From the NCBI GenBank assembly GCA_019638595.1, contig JAHBTJ010000013.1, forward strand, positions 62,001 to 126,000: 64,000 nt of DNA, read 5' to 3'. The position numbers and the translations under genes were made by a program. Positions 52,858-60,491 of the stretch are shown here, in pieces. Under the pieces are notes generated by a model, which saw nothing but the letters and a program-made list of their open reading frames with translations, did no database searches and had not been told where the DNA came from. Numbering within the stretch: position 1 is the first letter of the stretch; every line of letters starts with the position of its first letter. This stretch comes from Chitinophagaceae bacterium. Its GTDB lineage: Bacteria; Bacteroidota; Bacteroidia; Chitinophagales; Chitinophagaceae.

Positions 52858-52897
52858 CAAAGGTACACCGTGGACTATACTCCACGGTTTAGTTTTG
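52858..52897. promoter_or_regulatory. Divergent MerR-type operator with two back-to-back promoters
   Basis: ACCGTGGA, CTATAC, TCCACGGT (52867-52888) is a perfect 8-bp MerR-style dyad. One base beyond each end lies a -7 element: TACCTTTG on the minus strand (52865-52858) and TAGTTTTG on the plus strand (52890-52897). A sigma-70-like TTGACT (52851) and TATACT (52876) with a 19-base spacer is also present. Confidence 0.75.
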
Positions 52898-52920
52898 CTT
52901 ATAAAATAAATTTTACTAAG

Positions 52921-53391
52921 ATGATTATTAGAAACTTACTACTGGCTGGCGTTCTGCTGTGCTGTAGCTGCAATGGTATCTGTCAAACTAAAAAGGCTCA
53001 TGCTTCCTGTACGGATGCTTGCTGCAAGGACGGTAAAAAGGACAAAAAAACAGTTGAAAACAATGTAATAACGATTGCCATGAATGACAGTGCCAAGAAG
53101 AAGCCGATTACCTGCAAGCTGACCACACCTGAATTACAGGAAAGAAAAACAGAGGTGCTGGCATCGCTTAAAGCTAAGGTGATGAAACGGGAAGAATTGC
53201 CCAAAGGTTATTCCTATCTGTTTGCTTCAACGGATAAGAATATTGATGAGGTAACTGCCTTTATTAAGACAGAACGTACCTGCTGCGATTTCTTCAGCTT
53301 TAAGATTGCGATAGAAGACAAAGACCTTTGGTTGACGATAACCGGCGAAGACGGAACAAAGGGTTTTATTACTGGTGAAATGGGGCTTTAG
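52921..53391 (+). CDS. Exported Cys-rich metal-associated protein
   Basis: A 156-residue exported protein. The N-terminus LLCCSCNGICQ can serve as a lipobox or metal site, then SCTDACCKDGKKD. The C-terminal 80 residues (REELPKGYSYLFAS, FIKTERTCCDFFSFKIAIED, LWLTITGEDGTKGFI) form a conserved domain known from metal-resistance loci, with the CC pair near residue 122. It is controlled by the divergent MerR. ATG 52921 is chosen, as the longer frame runs into the operator. Function is probably periplasmic metal capture (inference). Confidence 0.7.
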   Translation: MIIRNLLLAGVLLCCSCNGICQTKKAHASCTDACCKDGKKDKKTVENNVITIAMNDSAKKKPITCKLTTPELQERKTEVLASLKAKVMKREELPKGYSYLFASTDKNIDEVTAFIKTERTCCDFFSFKIAIEDKDLWLTITGEDGTKGFITGEMGL

Positions 53392-53398
53392 CCCCATT
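53379..53398. terminator. Bidirectional terminator between convergent genes
   Basis: AATGGGGC, TTTA loop, GCCCCATT: the stem includes the TAG stop of the plus-strand gene. It separates that gene from the arsenic operon, which ends at 53413 on the other strand. Confidence 0.65.
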
Positions 53399-53412
53399 GC
53401 TGTACTATGTCG

Positions 53413-53790
53413 TTATTGAGTTATTGCCCGGTATGCCGCGGCATCCAGCAACTTAGCTGTTTCGCTTGTGTCGGTCAATTCTATTTGTATCATCCAACCT
53501 TCGCCAAAGGGGTCACTGTTTACCAATGCTGGCTCCTGCCGTAAACCTGAATTGATAGCGGTTACTTTTCCGCTAACAGGCATAAACAAATCGCTTACGG
53601 TTTTGACGGCTTCTACTGTGCCGAAAACTTCATCCTGCTTGTAGCTATTACCGATATTGGGCTGGTCAACGTACACAATTTCGCCTAACTCACTTTGTGC
53701 AAATTCGGTAATGCCTATTGTACCTGTATTGCCTTCTATGCGTAACCATGTATGCTCTTTGTGGTATTTCAGTTGTTCCGGAAAGTTCAT
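53413..53790 (-). CDS. gcvH: Glycine cleavage H protein-like lipoyl carrier
   Basis: A 125-residue lipoyl-domain protein. The lipoylation site is intact: EVFGTVEAVKTVSDLF with Lys63, followed by MPVSGKV. The N-terminus (YHKEHTWLRIEGNTGTIGIT) is normal GcvH. It is the last gene of the arsenic operon, with no glycine cleavage genes (T, P) near. Arsenite poisons dihydrolipoyl groups, so an extra H protein might serve as a lipoyl reserve or arsenic-binding carrier (inference). Confidence 0.92.
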   Translation of the reverse strand: MNFPEQLKYHKEHTWLRIEGNTGTIGITEFAQSELGEIVYVDQPNIGNSYKQDEVFGTVEAVKTVSDLFMPVSGKVTAINSGLRQEPALVNSDPFGEGWMIQIELTDTSETAKLLDAAAYRAITQ

Positions 53791-53811
53791 ATTGATTGTT
53801 TTTTTGTTTGG

Positions 53812-54585
53812 TTAATAGCCTTTCCTTAGCATATCTGCATACTCATCAGGCAATGGGCTTGCTTCTACTGCTCTGGCTGCTTTTTCTACATCGTAATCGA
53901 AACGGATAAATTCTACCTGTATGCTGTCTTTATCCAATATGCTGCTGTTATCGTTGATGTGCAGCATTACATAACCGCCTTGTGGGTTGCCGTCTTTCGG
54001 CTTGCCTACAGAACCTATGTTGATGGCGTGGCGGTGTCTTGTTTTATTTTCTGCTGTTTCCTGCAATGTGCGGTGATAGGGCTTGTGTGTATGACCAAAG
54101 CACATGATGTCTGCATCGGCATCGTGCATGATGCGTAACAGGCTTTTTTCTTCCCTGTCTTCAAACAGGTATTCGTTTATTTTTCTTGGGCTGCCGTGTA
54201 CCAAAAGCAGGTTCAGCTTGTCTTCGTTTAGCTGGTATTCTACTTTAATGTGTGCCGGTAGTGTACGCAGGTAGGCTCTTTCTTCTGGTTTCATTATTTC
54301 GTTGGTGTAGGAAATGGAAATGTTGCCGTTTGATTTTTCGTGGTCGGTTTTGTAAGCACATCCACATTCGTTGCTCATTCGCCCTATGCCAAAATCGTAG
54401 TTGCCTGCAATGGTGGGTATACCCCGTTTTTTTATTTCGTTCACTACTTCATTTGCCCAAACGTTGTAGCCTACCAAATCGCCTAAACAATAGACAGCAT
54501 CGGGCTTGCGGCTGTCAAGGTCTTTAAAAAACGCTTCCAGTGCAGGAAGGTTTGCGTGAATGTCGCTGAATAATGCAATCTTCAT
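53812..54585 (-). CDS. Calcineurin-like metallophosphoesterase
   Basis: A 257-residue enzyme of the YfcE/ApaH-like group with all metal motifs: FSDIHAN, LGDLVGYN, GNYD, VHGSPR and GHTHKPYH. A Cys pair in MSNECGCAYKTD (about residues 71-82) is unusual and could bind arsenic or metal. Its start follows the ACR3 stop by three bases, so it belongs to the arsenic operon. The substrate is unknown. Confidence 0.9.
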   Translation of the reverse strand: MKIALFSDIHANLPALEAFFKDLDSRKPDAVYCLGDLVGYNVWANEVVNEIKKRGIPTIAGNYDFGIGRMSNECGCAYKTDHEKSNGNISISYTNEIMKPEERAYLRTLPAHIKVEYQLNEDKLNLLLVHGSPRKINEYLFEDREEKSLLRIMHDADADIMCFGHTHKPYHRTLQETAENKTRHRHAINIGSVGKPKDGNPQGGYVMLHINDNSSILDKDSIQVEFIRFDYDVEKAARAVEASPLPDEYADMLRKGY

Positions 54586-54588
54586 TTG

Positions 54589-55665
54589 TTATTGTGTTAC
54601 TGTTTTTAGATAATATTTTTTGCGAAGCCAAAAGGCTACGTTCACCAGTCCTATTAATGCCGGTACTTCTACCAACGGACCTATAACGCCTGCAAATGCC
54701 TGTCCGCTGTTGATGCCGAAAACACCTATGGCTACTGCTATTGCCAGTTCAAAATTGTTACCTGCTGCGGTGAATGCGATGGATGCATTTTTAGAATAGT
54801 CTGCCCCTAATGCTTTACCAATAAAGAAGCTGGTTAAAAACATGATGACGAAGTAAACGGCTAATGGTATGGCTATGCGTACAACGTCTAAGGGTATCTG
54901 TACAATCAGGTTGCCTTTAAGGCTGAACATGAGTACAATGGTAAAGAGTAATGCAATGAGTGTAATGGGTGATATGACGGGAATAAATTTTTTGCTGTAC
55001 CATTCTTCTCCTTTTAGCTTTACCAGTATAAAACGGCTTAGTACGCCTGCGGCAAAGGGAATACCTAAATAGATGGCTACGCTTTCGGCTATCTGTGCAA
55101 TGGTAATATTTACATCAAAGCCTTTCAGCCCGAACAATGGCGGCAATACGGTAATAAACAGGTAAGCATATACGCTGTACAATAACACCTGGAATATACT
55201 GTTGAGTGCTACCAAACCTGCGGCATACTCCCTGTTGCCTTCTGCCAGTTCGTTCCATACGATTACCATTGCAATACAGCGGGCAATGCCTATCAATATC
55301 AAGCCTATCATGTATTCGGGATAGTCGTGCAGAAATACTACTGCCAGTATGAACATGAGAATGGGACCAATTACCCAATTGAGCAATAAGGATGCCCCTA
55401 ATACTTTTGTGTTCTTGAATACCTCGCCGATTTTCTCATAACGTACTTTGGCTAAAGGTGGGTACATCATCAATATTAAGCCTATTGCTAAAGGGATATT
55501 GGTTGTGCCGCTGGAATAGGAATTGATGAAGCCGGGGGCGGCAGGTATGAAATACCCTATTGCCACACCCAACGCCATTGCAGCAAATATCCATACGGTA
55601 AGATACCGGTCAAGGAAACTTAGTTTTTTTCTTTCGTGTGCCGGGGCACAATTGTTTGCTGACAT
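54589..55665 (-). CDS. acr3: ACR3 family arsenite efflux transporter
   Basis: A 358-residue permease with ten membrane spans that expels As(III) using the proton gradient. The ACR3 signature [18 protein letters not shown] includes the essential Cys in TM4, and [16 protein letters not shown] is intact. It lies between the methyltransferase gene (20 bases) and the phosphoesterase gene (3 bases). ACR3 is unrelated in sequence to ArsB, and the ArsB-type ATPase ArsA is absent. Confidence 0.95.
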   Translation of the reverse strand: MSANNCAPAHERKKLSFLDRYLTVWIFAAMALGVAIGYFIPAAPGFINSYSSGTTNIPLAIGLILMMYPPLAKVRYEKIGEVFKNTKVLGASLLLNWVIGPILMFILAVVFLHDYPEYMIGLILIGIARCIAMVIVWNELAEGNREYAAGLVALNSIFQVLLYSVYAYLFITVLPPLFGLKGFDVNITIAQIAESVAIYLGIPFAAGVLSRFILVKLKGEEWYSKKFIPVISPITLIALLFTIVLMFSLKGNLIVQIPLDVVRIAIPLAVYFVIMFLTSFFIGKALGADYSKNASIAFTAAGNNFELAIAVAIGVFGINSGQAFAGVIGPLVEVPALIGLVNVAFWLRKKYYLKTVTQ

Positions 55666-55685
55666 GCTTTTGCTTTATGGATTTA

Positions 55686-56534
55686 TTAATTGCAGCATTC
55701 AGGACCGCAACAGGCTTTCTTTGCTTCGGCTGGTTTTTCTGCATAAACGGTTACGCTGAATATGCCTGTGTTGCCTGCTTTGAATTGTTGTAGTTCTTCT
55801 GCATTGAGGTAGTTGCTTAAAATATCGTCTGGTATTACTATCGCTTTTTCTTTTTGCAGGGTAATCTTGGTAAAGCCGTTTGTTTGTATCAGTTCAAGGT
55901 AAACGTCTTTCTGTATGGCTCCAGCTACGCAGCCTGCATACATTTCTGCGGCTTCCTGTAGAGCTTTGGGCAGGTTCCCTTTCAGCACCACATCGGAAAT
56001 ACTGAAGTGTCCGCCGGGTTTTAACACCCGGTAGATGTCTTTTATTACCGCATCTTTATTGGGTACAAGGTTTAATACGCAGTTACTTACAATTACGTCT
56101 GCTGTGTTGGCTGTTACAGGCATATTTTCAATATCGCCCTGCCTGAACTCTACGTTTTTATAGCCTAATTTTTCTGCGTTGGTTCTCGCTTTGTCAATCA
56201 TGGCAGGGGTAAAGTCTATGCCGATGATCTTACCTCCTTCGCCAACTTCTGCCCTTGCTATAAAACAGTCGTTACCTGCTCCACTGCCTAAGTCTATTAC
56301 GGTATCGCCTTTTTTTATCTTGGCAAACTGTGTAGGTAAGCCGCAGCCTAAGCCTAAGTCTGCATCAGGGTTGTAACCGTTCAACTCTGTGTAATCATCA
56401 TTCATGATGTTGTACACTTCGGTACTGCGACAGGTGGAACCGCAGCAGGATGCTTCGTTAGTTTCCTTGTCCTGTAAGGCTATCTCGCTGTATTTCTGCC
56501 TTACAATGTCTTTTAACTCTTGTTCTGTTTGCAT
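55686..56534 (-). CDS. arsM: Arsenite S-adenosylmethionine methyltransferase
   Basis: A 282-residue methyltransferase that turns As(III) into methylarsenicals. The SAM site VIDLGSGAGNDCF and the GDIENMPV loop are present. As-binding cysteines lie in ASCCGSTCR, SNCVLNLV and YAGCVAGAI, and the C-terminus ends in ACCGPECCN. It is the first structural gene after arsR and has its own palindromic operator 26-41 bases upstream. Confidence 0.94.
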   Translation of the reverse strand: MQTEQELKDIVRQKYSEIALQDKETNEASCCGSTCRSTEVYNIMNDDYTELNGYNPDADLGLGCGLPTQFAKIKKGDTVIDLGSGAGNDCFIARAEVGEGGKIIGIDFTPAMIDKARTNAEKLGYKNVEFRQGDIENMPVTANTADVIVSNCVLNLVPNKDAVIKDIYRVLKPGGHFSISDVVLKGNLPKALQEAAEMYAGCVAGAIQKDVYLELIQTNGFTKITLQKEKAIVIPDDILSNYLNAEELQQFKAGNTGIFSVTVYAEKPAEAKKACCGPECCN

Positions 56535-56559
56535 AAAATGAATTTTTAAATGTTGCTAT

Positions 56560-56575
56560 ATCGTAATATCACGAT
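56560..56575. promoter_or_regulatory. ArsR-type operator upstream of arsM
   Basis: ATCGTAATATCACGAT, one base off a perfect palindrome. It matches 14 of 16 bases with the site upstream of arsR. It lies 26-41 bases before the arsM start. Confidence 0.7.
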
Positions 56576-56593
56576 AGATATAAGCAAAAAAAA

Positions 56594-56926
56594 TCAGCAA
56601 CACTCGTTGCCAACTTTCTTATAACTGCTAAATATGTCGTTCAACAATACCTGTGCTGCTTTCCATTGTTTTTCGTCAATGCAATAGCAGATGGTCACGC
56701 CTTCTATCTCTCCTTTAATCAATCCTGCCCCTTTCAGTTCTTTCAGGTGCTGTGAAATAGTGCTTTGTGATAGCGGTAGTTCGTCCACTATATCGCCACA
56801 AATGCAAGCCTGCCTTTTGATAAGTATTTTAAGGATGGCTACCCTTGCCGGATGCGACAATGCTTTAGCAATTTTTGCTATGGTATTGTCTTTTACTGAA
56901 AATTCTCCCGACTTCGTTGCTCCCAT
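56594..56926 (-). CDS. arsR: ArsR family arsenic-responsive repressor
   Basis: A 110-residue winged-helix repressor from ATG 56926. The arsenic motif is [20 protein letters not shown], with CxC in the recognition region, and the C-terminus ends NECC. The open frame runs upstream to 57082 through the 89-bp repeat, but this is a false extension. It is the first gene of the arsenic operon. It likely represses itself and arsM through the two matching palindromes. Confidence 0.92.
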   Translation of the reverse strand: MGATKSGEFSVKDNTIAKIAKALSHPARVAILKILIKRQACICGDIVDELPLSQSTISQHLKELKGAGLIKGEIEGVTICYCIDEKQWKAAQVLLNDIFSSYKKVGNECC

Positions 56927-56939
56927 ATCTTTAAAATGT

Positions 56940-56955
56940 ATCGCAATATTACGAT
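56940..56955. promoter_or_regulatory. ArsR-type operator upstream of arsR
   Basis: ATCGCAATATTACGAT, the partner of 56560-56575; consensus ATCGTAATATTACGAT is a perfect palindrome. It ends 13 bases before the arsR ATG, close enough to block initiation. Confidence 0.7.
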
Positions 56956-57003
56956 TAATTTTTGGATTTAAAAATTTTTTCAATTCTTTCAAAACAGTAT
57001 AGG

Positions 57004-57092
57004 GCATGTCCCTTCGGGTCGGGTCATTCCAGGGTACGCTTCGCTTCCGTCCCTCTTTCATCGTGACCGGCTCGTTCCTCACTGCCTTACAT
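57004..57092 (+). repeat. 89-bp direct repeat, right copy
   Basis: Second copy of the element at 52263-52351 with two mismatches; the start points are 4,741 bases apart. Beyond the repeat both copies also keep ATAAGCC about 20-25 bases downstream, so the duplicated region may once have been longer. Confidence 0.9.
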
Positions 57093-57398
57093 CCCCCTCA
57101 TGCTTCATTCCATAAGCCGTTAACAAGGTTGCATTGATTGAGATTGCCAACCAGCCTGCTATGGCATTTTCCAACGAAACGGGTAAAAAGGCAGCTAAGA
57201 TAGTTACGCCTTCGTTGCTACGAGCGCATAATGCTGCGCTGCGCTTGCACCCTTCGGGACTTATAGCTCTCCGCGCCTTCGGCTTCACTCTGTCGCTGCT
57301 TTCTTTTTTCCCGTTTTTTCTTTTGGAAAAATGCTTTTAAGGCAGGCGGGTGAAAAAAAGAAGCAAACAAATGGTTTAACAATTAAAAATTAAAAGTC
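57093..57398. other. Spacer between the arsenic module and ssb
   Basis: No supported gene. The stretch has several GC-rich blocks (CTTCGGG, CGCCTTCGG) and ends AT-rich before the ssb ATG. A plus-strand open frame to 57340 looks accidental. Confidence 0.5.
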
Positions 57399-57788
57399 AT
57401 GAACATCATTGGCAGATTAACAAAGGACGCACAAATTAACACCTTGCCGAGCGACAAACAGGTAGTGAATTTTTCCGTAGCGGTCAACGACAGCTACCGT
57501 AACAAACAGGGCGAGCGAGTGGAACACACCGAGTATTTCAACTGCGCTTACTGGATTTCAATAAATGTTGCTAAGGCACTCACCAAAGGAACATTGGTTG
57601 AGCTTACTGGCAGAGTAAGCGCAAGAGCGTGGATTGATGGCGATGGCGAGGCACACGCAGCGCTCAATTTTCACACTTCACAAATCAAACTGTATGGAGG
57701 TGGCAAGCGAACTGAAACCGTAGCAGGTAGTAACAGCAACAATTCCATAGCACCTGCTAACAAAGGCAATGACGATTTGCCTTTCTAA
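57399..57788 (+). CDS. ssb: Single-stranded DNA-binding protein
   Basis: A 129-residue OB-fold protein of the mobile-element SSB type: MNIIGRLTKDAQINTLPSDK, NFSVAVNDSYRNKQGERVEH, and the acidic C-terminal tip DDLPF that docks partner proteins. It opens the plus-strand block that ends with the PRTRC genes and probably protects DNA during transfer or replication of the element. Confidence 0.93.
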   Translation: MNIIGRLTKDAQINTLPSDKQVVNFSVAVNDSYRNKQGERVEHTEYFNCAYWISINVAKALTKGTLVELTGRVSARAWIDGDGEAHAALNFHTSQIKLYGGGKRTETVAGSNSNNSIAPANKGNDDLPF

Positions 57789-57829
57789 TCATTCATTTTT
57801 CATTTATCAACTTTTAAAAATTTTCAATC

Positions 57830-58903
57830 ATGGCACATAATCTTAATTATAACGCAGGTACGGGCAAATACAGCTTCTTTAGCGTACAGCAAAAGGCATG
57901 GCACAACTTAGGGCAGATAGTAGAACAATATCCCACAAGTGCCGAAGCTATCAAATATGCAGGGCTTGACTTCGAGGTAGTCAAATCTCCCTTATATACA
58001 CATGGTAAGGGTGTAAGCATAGGCAATGACGGTGAAATTAAAGAAGGTAGCAGCATTTTACTCCCCGACAATTTCGCCACCATGCGCACCGATACCAATA
58101 AGGTTTTTGGTGTAGTGGGCAGGGAATATCAGATAGTACAGAATGCAGACGCTTTCGCCTTTTTCGATGCCATTGTAGGTGGCGAAGATGGTATCCTATA
58201 CGAGACAGCAGGAGCATTAGGCAACGGGGAACGCATATTTATTACTGCCAAACTCCCTGATTATATCCGAGTAGGTAACGGTGATGATGTTACAGAAAAA
58301 TACATCTTTCTGACCACCTCACACGATGGTACGGGAAGTATTACCGCAGCGTTTACACCTGTACGTATCGTTTGTCAAAACACCCTCAATGCAGCATTGG
58401 GCAATATGTCTAATGTGGTACGCATTCGCCACACATCAGGTGCAAAACAACGTTTGGAAAATGCTCATAAAGTAATGGGACTGGCTAATCAGCTAAGTGT
58501 ACAACTGGAGGGCATATTCAACCAATGGACAAAGGTGCGTATCTGTGATGAAGAAGTAAAGAAACTTATCCAACTGGCACTTTGCCCCAACAAGGAAACA
58601 TTGGACGCACTCAAAAAAGGTGCAGAGGATGAACTGTCAACCGTTTTTAAAAATACGGTGGAAGATGCCTTTGCTTATGCAATGATGGCAGATACACAAC
58701 AGTTGAATACTACCAAAGGAACAGTGTTCGGGGCATACAATGCGGTAACAGGTTACTATCAGAATGTACGCAATTACAAGGATGATGAAAGCAAACTCCA
58801 ATCTATTGTAATGGGAGGCACAGCACAGGCTAAAGCACAACGAGCATTTGAGTTGTGCAGCCAGTTTGCAAAAGACGGAGCAGACGTGCTTGCGCTGAAC
58901 TAA
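57830..58903 (+). CDS. DUF932 phage/plasmid-like protein
   Basis: A 357-residue protein of the DUF932 family (TIGR03299-like). Family features include KAWHNLGQIVEQYPTSAEAI, FGVVGREYQIVQNADAFAFF, YIFLTTSHDGTGSITAAFTP and VRIVCQNTLNAAL. Such proteins occur on plasmids, phages and integrative elements, with no proven biochemical role. It lies 41 bases after ssb. Confidence 0.93.
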   Translation: MAHNLNYNAGTGKYSFFSVQQKAWHNLGQIVEQYPTSAEAIKYAGLDFEVVKSPLYTHGKGVSIGNDGEIKEGSSILLPDNFATMRTDTNKVFGVVGREYQIVQNADAFAFFDAIVGGEDGILYETAGALGNGERIFITAKLPDYIRVGNGDDVTEKYIFLTTSHDGTGSITAAFTPVRIVCQNTLNAALGNMSNVVRIRHTSGAKQRLENAHKVMGLANQLSVQLEGIFNQWTKVRICDEEVKKLIQLALCPNKETLDALKKGAEDELSTVFKNTVEDAFAYAMMADTQQLNTTKGTVFGAYNAVTGYYQNVRNYKDDESKLQSIVMGGTAQAKAQRAFELCSQFAKDGADVLALN

Positions 58904-58959
58904 AGTAACAGGACAGGCAGCAATGCCTGTCCTTATTATCCACTTACAAATACAGGTAT

Positions 58960-59337
58960 ATGAAACCGTTAGATAATTTGATAAACGTAGAGAAGGCAAA
59001 ATTGCTGCACGAACTATTTCCGCAGGAAATTCCTGCCTTACTGGAATACACCGACAATATGTGCCTTACCATACAGGAGGACGAACAGTTGATACGCAGC
59101 CAGTGGGAAAACGGGTTGCTAACAGTAGAAGCCTGGCTATCCTTTGTTGAGGAAGTCAGGAACAAGATAAATAAGTATGGGAAACGTCTGCATACGCACA
59201 GCCGCTTATTTGCAGACCAGCTTTTTGATGGCTATGTCGCATTGTATATGGTGCATTGTATGACCTTATATACTACTGTAAGGAAGCATAGCAATCCCAA
59301 CTTTACATTAGCCATAGACCTATTATTTAACTCATAA
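58960..59337 (+). CDS. Hypothetical element-associated protein
   Basis: A 125-residue mainly helical protein (KPLDNLINVEKAKLLHELFP, ENGLLTVEAWLSFVEEVRNK, LFADQLFDGYVALYMVHCM). No motif recognised. It lies in the same-strand run between DUF932 and PRTRC E, so it probably belongs to the element core. Confidence 0.65.
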   Translation: MKPLDNLINVEKAKLLHELFPQEIPALLEYTDNMCLTIQEDEQLIRSQWENGLLTVEAWLSFVEEVRNKINKYGKRLHTHSRLFADQLFDGYVALYMVHCMTLYTTVRKHSNPNFTLAIDLLFNS

Positions 59338-59348
59338 AATACAAGGTT

Positions 59349-59582
59349 ATGGAAGCGTTGATAAAACTATTACAGGCAATGTCTTACCCGACTATGGTTT
59401 TTGTCGGTTTGGCAATCAGGCTCTTTGTCGGTATGCGACAATTCAACCGCAGGGGCTTAGGGGGATTACAGCATTTCAATAACTATTTCGTGGGTTTAAT
59501 CACACTTGCGATAGAATGGGTGCTGAAGTGGGCAGCATTAGCCCTTTTGATTTGGGGACTGTGGGGATGGCTGTTTAGGTAA
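59349..59582 (+). CDS. Small membrane protein
   Basis: A 77-residue protein with two membrane segments (MSYPTMVFVGLAIRLFVGM and VLKWAALALLIWGLWGWLF) around a short Gly/Arg loop. No family recognised. It starts 11 bases after the preceding stop and is probably co-transcribed. Confidence 0.6.
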   Translation: MEALIKLLQAMSYPTMVFVGLAIRLFVGMRQFNRRGLGGLQHFNNYFVGLITLAIEWVLKWAALALLIWGLWGWLFR

Positions 59583-59643
59583 CGCGGCAAATAAAACTAT
59601 ACAGGACTGTACAGAAATTCTTTTAACAAAAAAACATTTGACA

Positions 59644-60237
59644 ATGGAAACTACAAATTTTTTCAGCAGCATAGCTGCATTGAATATAACAGGCGACCTG
59701 CAAGTAACGATACGGAAAGGAGCAGAAAGTAACTGGATAGTATCGGTTATGCTCAACAATGAGCAGTGCGGGGACGATGCAAGGAAACTGATACCACCCC
59801 TCAATCTAAGAGGAAGCGCCGAAGAACTGGACAACGGTTTCTTTGAACGAATAACAACACCCATACAGACCGCTTCAGGTTTAATGGTGGACATGGAAGG
59901 CTTTATGAAACAGTTGGAAGAAGTGAAAAAGCAATCTGCTATGGAAAAGGAAAAGACAGACAGGGAGCGAAAAGAAAAAGAAGCCAAAGAGAAGAAATAC
60001 AGGGAGGCGATGCAAAAAGTAGATGAACTGGAAAAAGAAGGAAAGCACAGGGACGCATGGATGAAAGTGCCAGACCCATCAGAATATCCCGAACAGGCAG
60101 AAGCCATACGCAAACGAAAATCATCCTTATCCTCAAAGTTTGCCCCTGACTTGTTTGGTGCAACTGCAACACCCTTAACTGTTGAACAGCCACAAAGCGA
60201 TGAAGCGAATGTTGAAGAAGAAGAAACAAATCAATAA
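59644..60237 (+). CDS. PRTRC system protein E
   Basis: About 197 residues from ATG 59644 (TTG 59638 is open upstream). NFFSSIAALNITGDLQVTIR, LIPPLNLRGSAEELDNGFFE and a long charged coiled middle (KEKTDRERKEKEAKEKK) match PRTRC E. The protein is first in the cluster E-C-F-B-ThiF. Its biochemical role is unknown; the coil suggests a scaffold. Confidence 0.85.
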   Translation: METTNFFSSIAALNITGDLQVTIRKGAESNWIVSVMLNNEQCGDDARKLIPPLNLRGSAEELDNGFFERITTPIQTASGLMVDMEGFMKQLEEVKKQSAMEKEKTDRERKEKEAKEKKYREAMQKVDELEKEGKHRDAWMKVPDPSEYPEQAEAIRKRKSSLSSKFAPDLFGATATPLTVEQPQSDEANVEEEETNQ

Positions 60238-60255
60238 CCTGTAAAACGAAAAGTC

Positions 60256-60474
60256 ATGTTAATAGCAAAGCATTTAGACAGGATTTTCCTGCTCAAAGAA
60301 AATGGAACGGATATAAGGCTTACAGACCCTGAACCTTCATGGAGCGTGGAAGCGGTGATGAACTTCTATGCAAATACCTATCCTATACTCACCACTGCCA
60401 AAATATCCGCACCACAAATTGAAGATGATACGGTTCAGTATCGTTTTGAAAGTGTCATGGGAACAAAAGGTTAA
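60256..60474 (+). CDS. PRTRC system protein C (ubiquitin-like)
   Basis: A 72-residue protein: LDRIFLLKENGTDIRLTDPE, MNFYANTYPILTTAKI, ending MGTKG. PRTRC C corresponds to the prokaryotic ubiquitin-like (Prok_Ub) family, with a beta-grasp fold. The final residue is Gly, as required for E1-type adenylation and thioester transfer, with no propeptide to be cut off. It is encoded 18 bases downstream of E. Its target proteins are unknown. Confidence 0.85.
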   Translation: MLIAKHLDRIFLLKENGTDIRLTDPEPSWSVEAVMNFYANTYPILTTAKISAPQIEDDTVQYRFESVMGTKG

Positions 60475-60491
60475 TCTTAAAATTTAAAGCA

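Noticed and set aside
52838-52885. Longer MerR start
   Set aside because: It would translate the operator and promoter; MLIGELSKRSG is the standard MerR start.
56927-57082. N-terminal extension of arsR through the direct repeat
   Set aside because: The conserved ArsR fold begins at 56926 and the operator lies inside the extension.
57104-57340. Plus-strand open frame before ssb
   Set aside because: Composition is unlike protein and includes the GC-rich spacer blocks; no start context or known motif.
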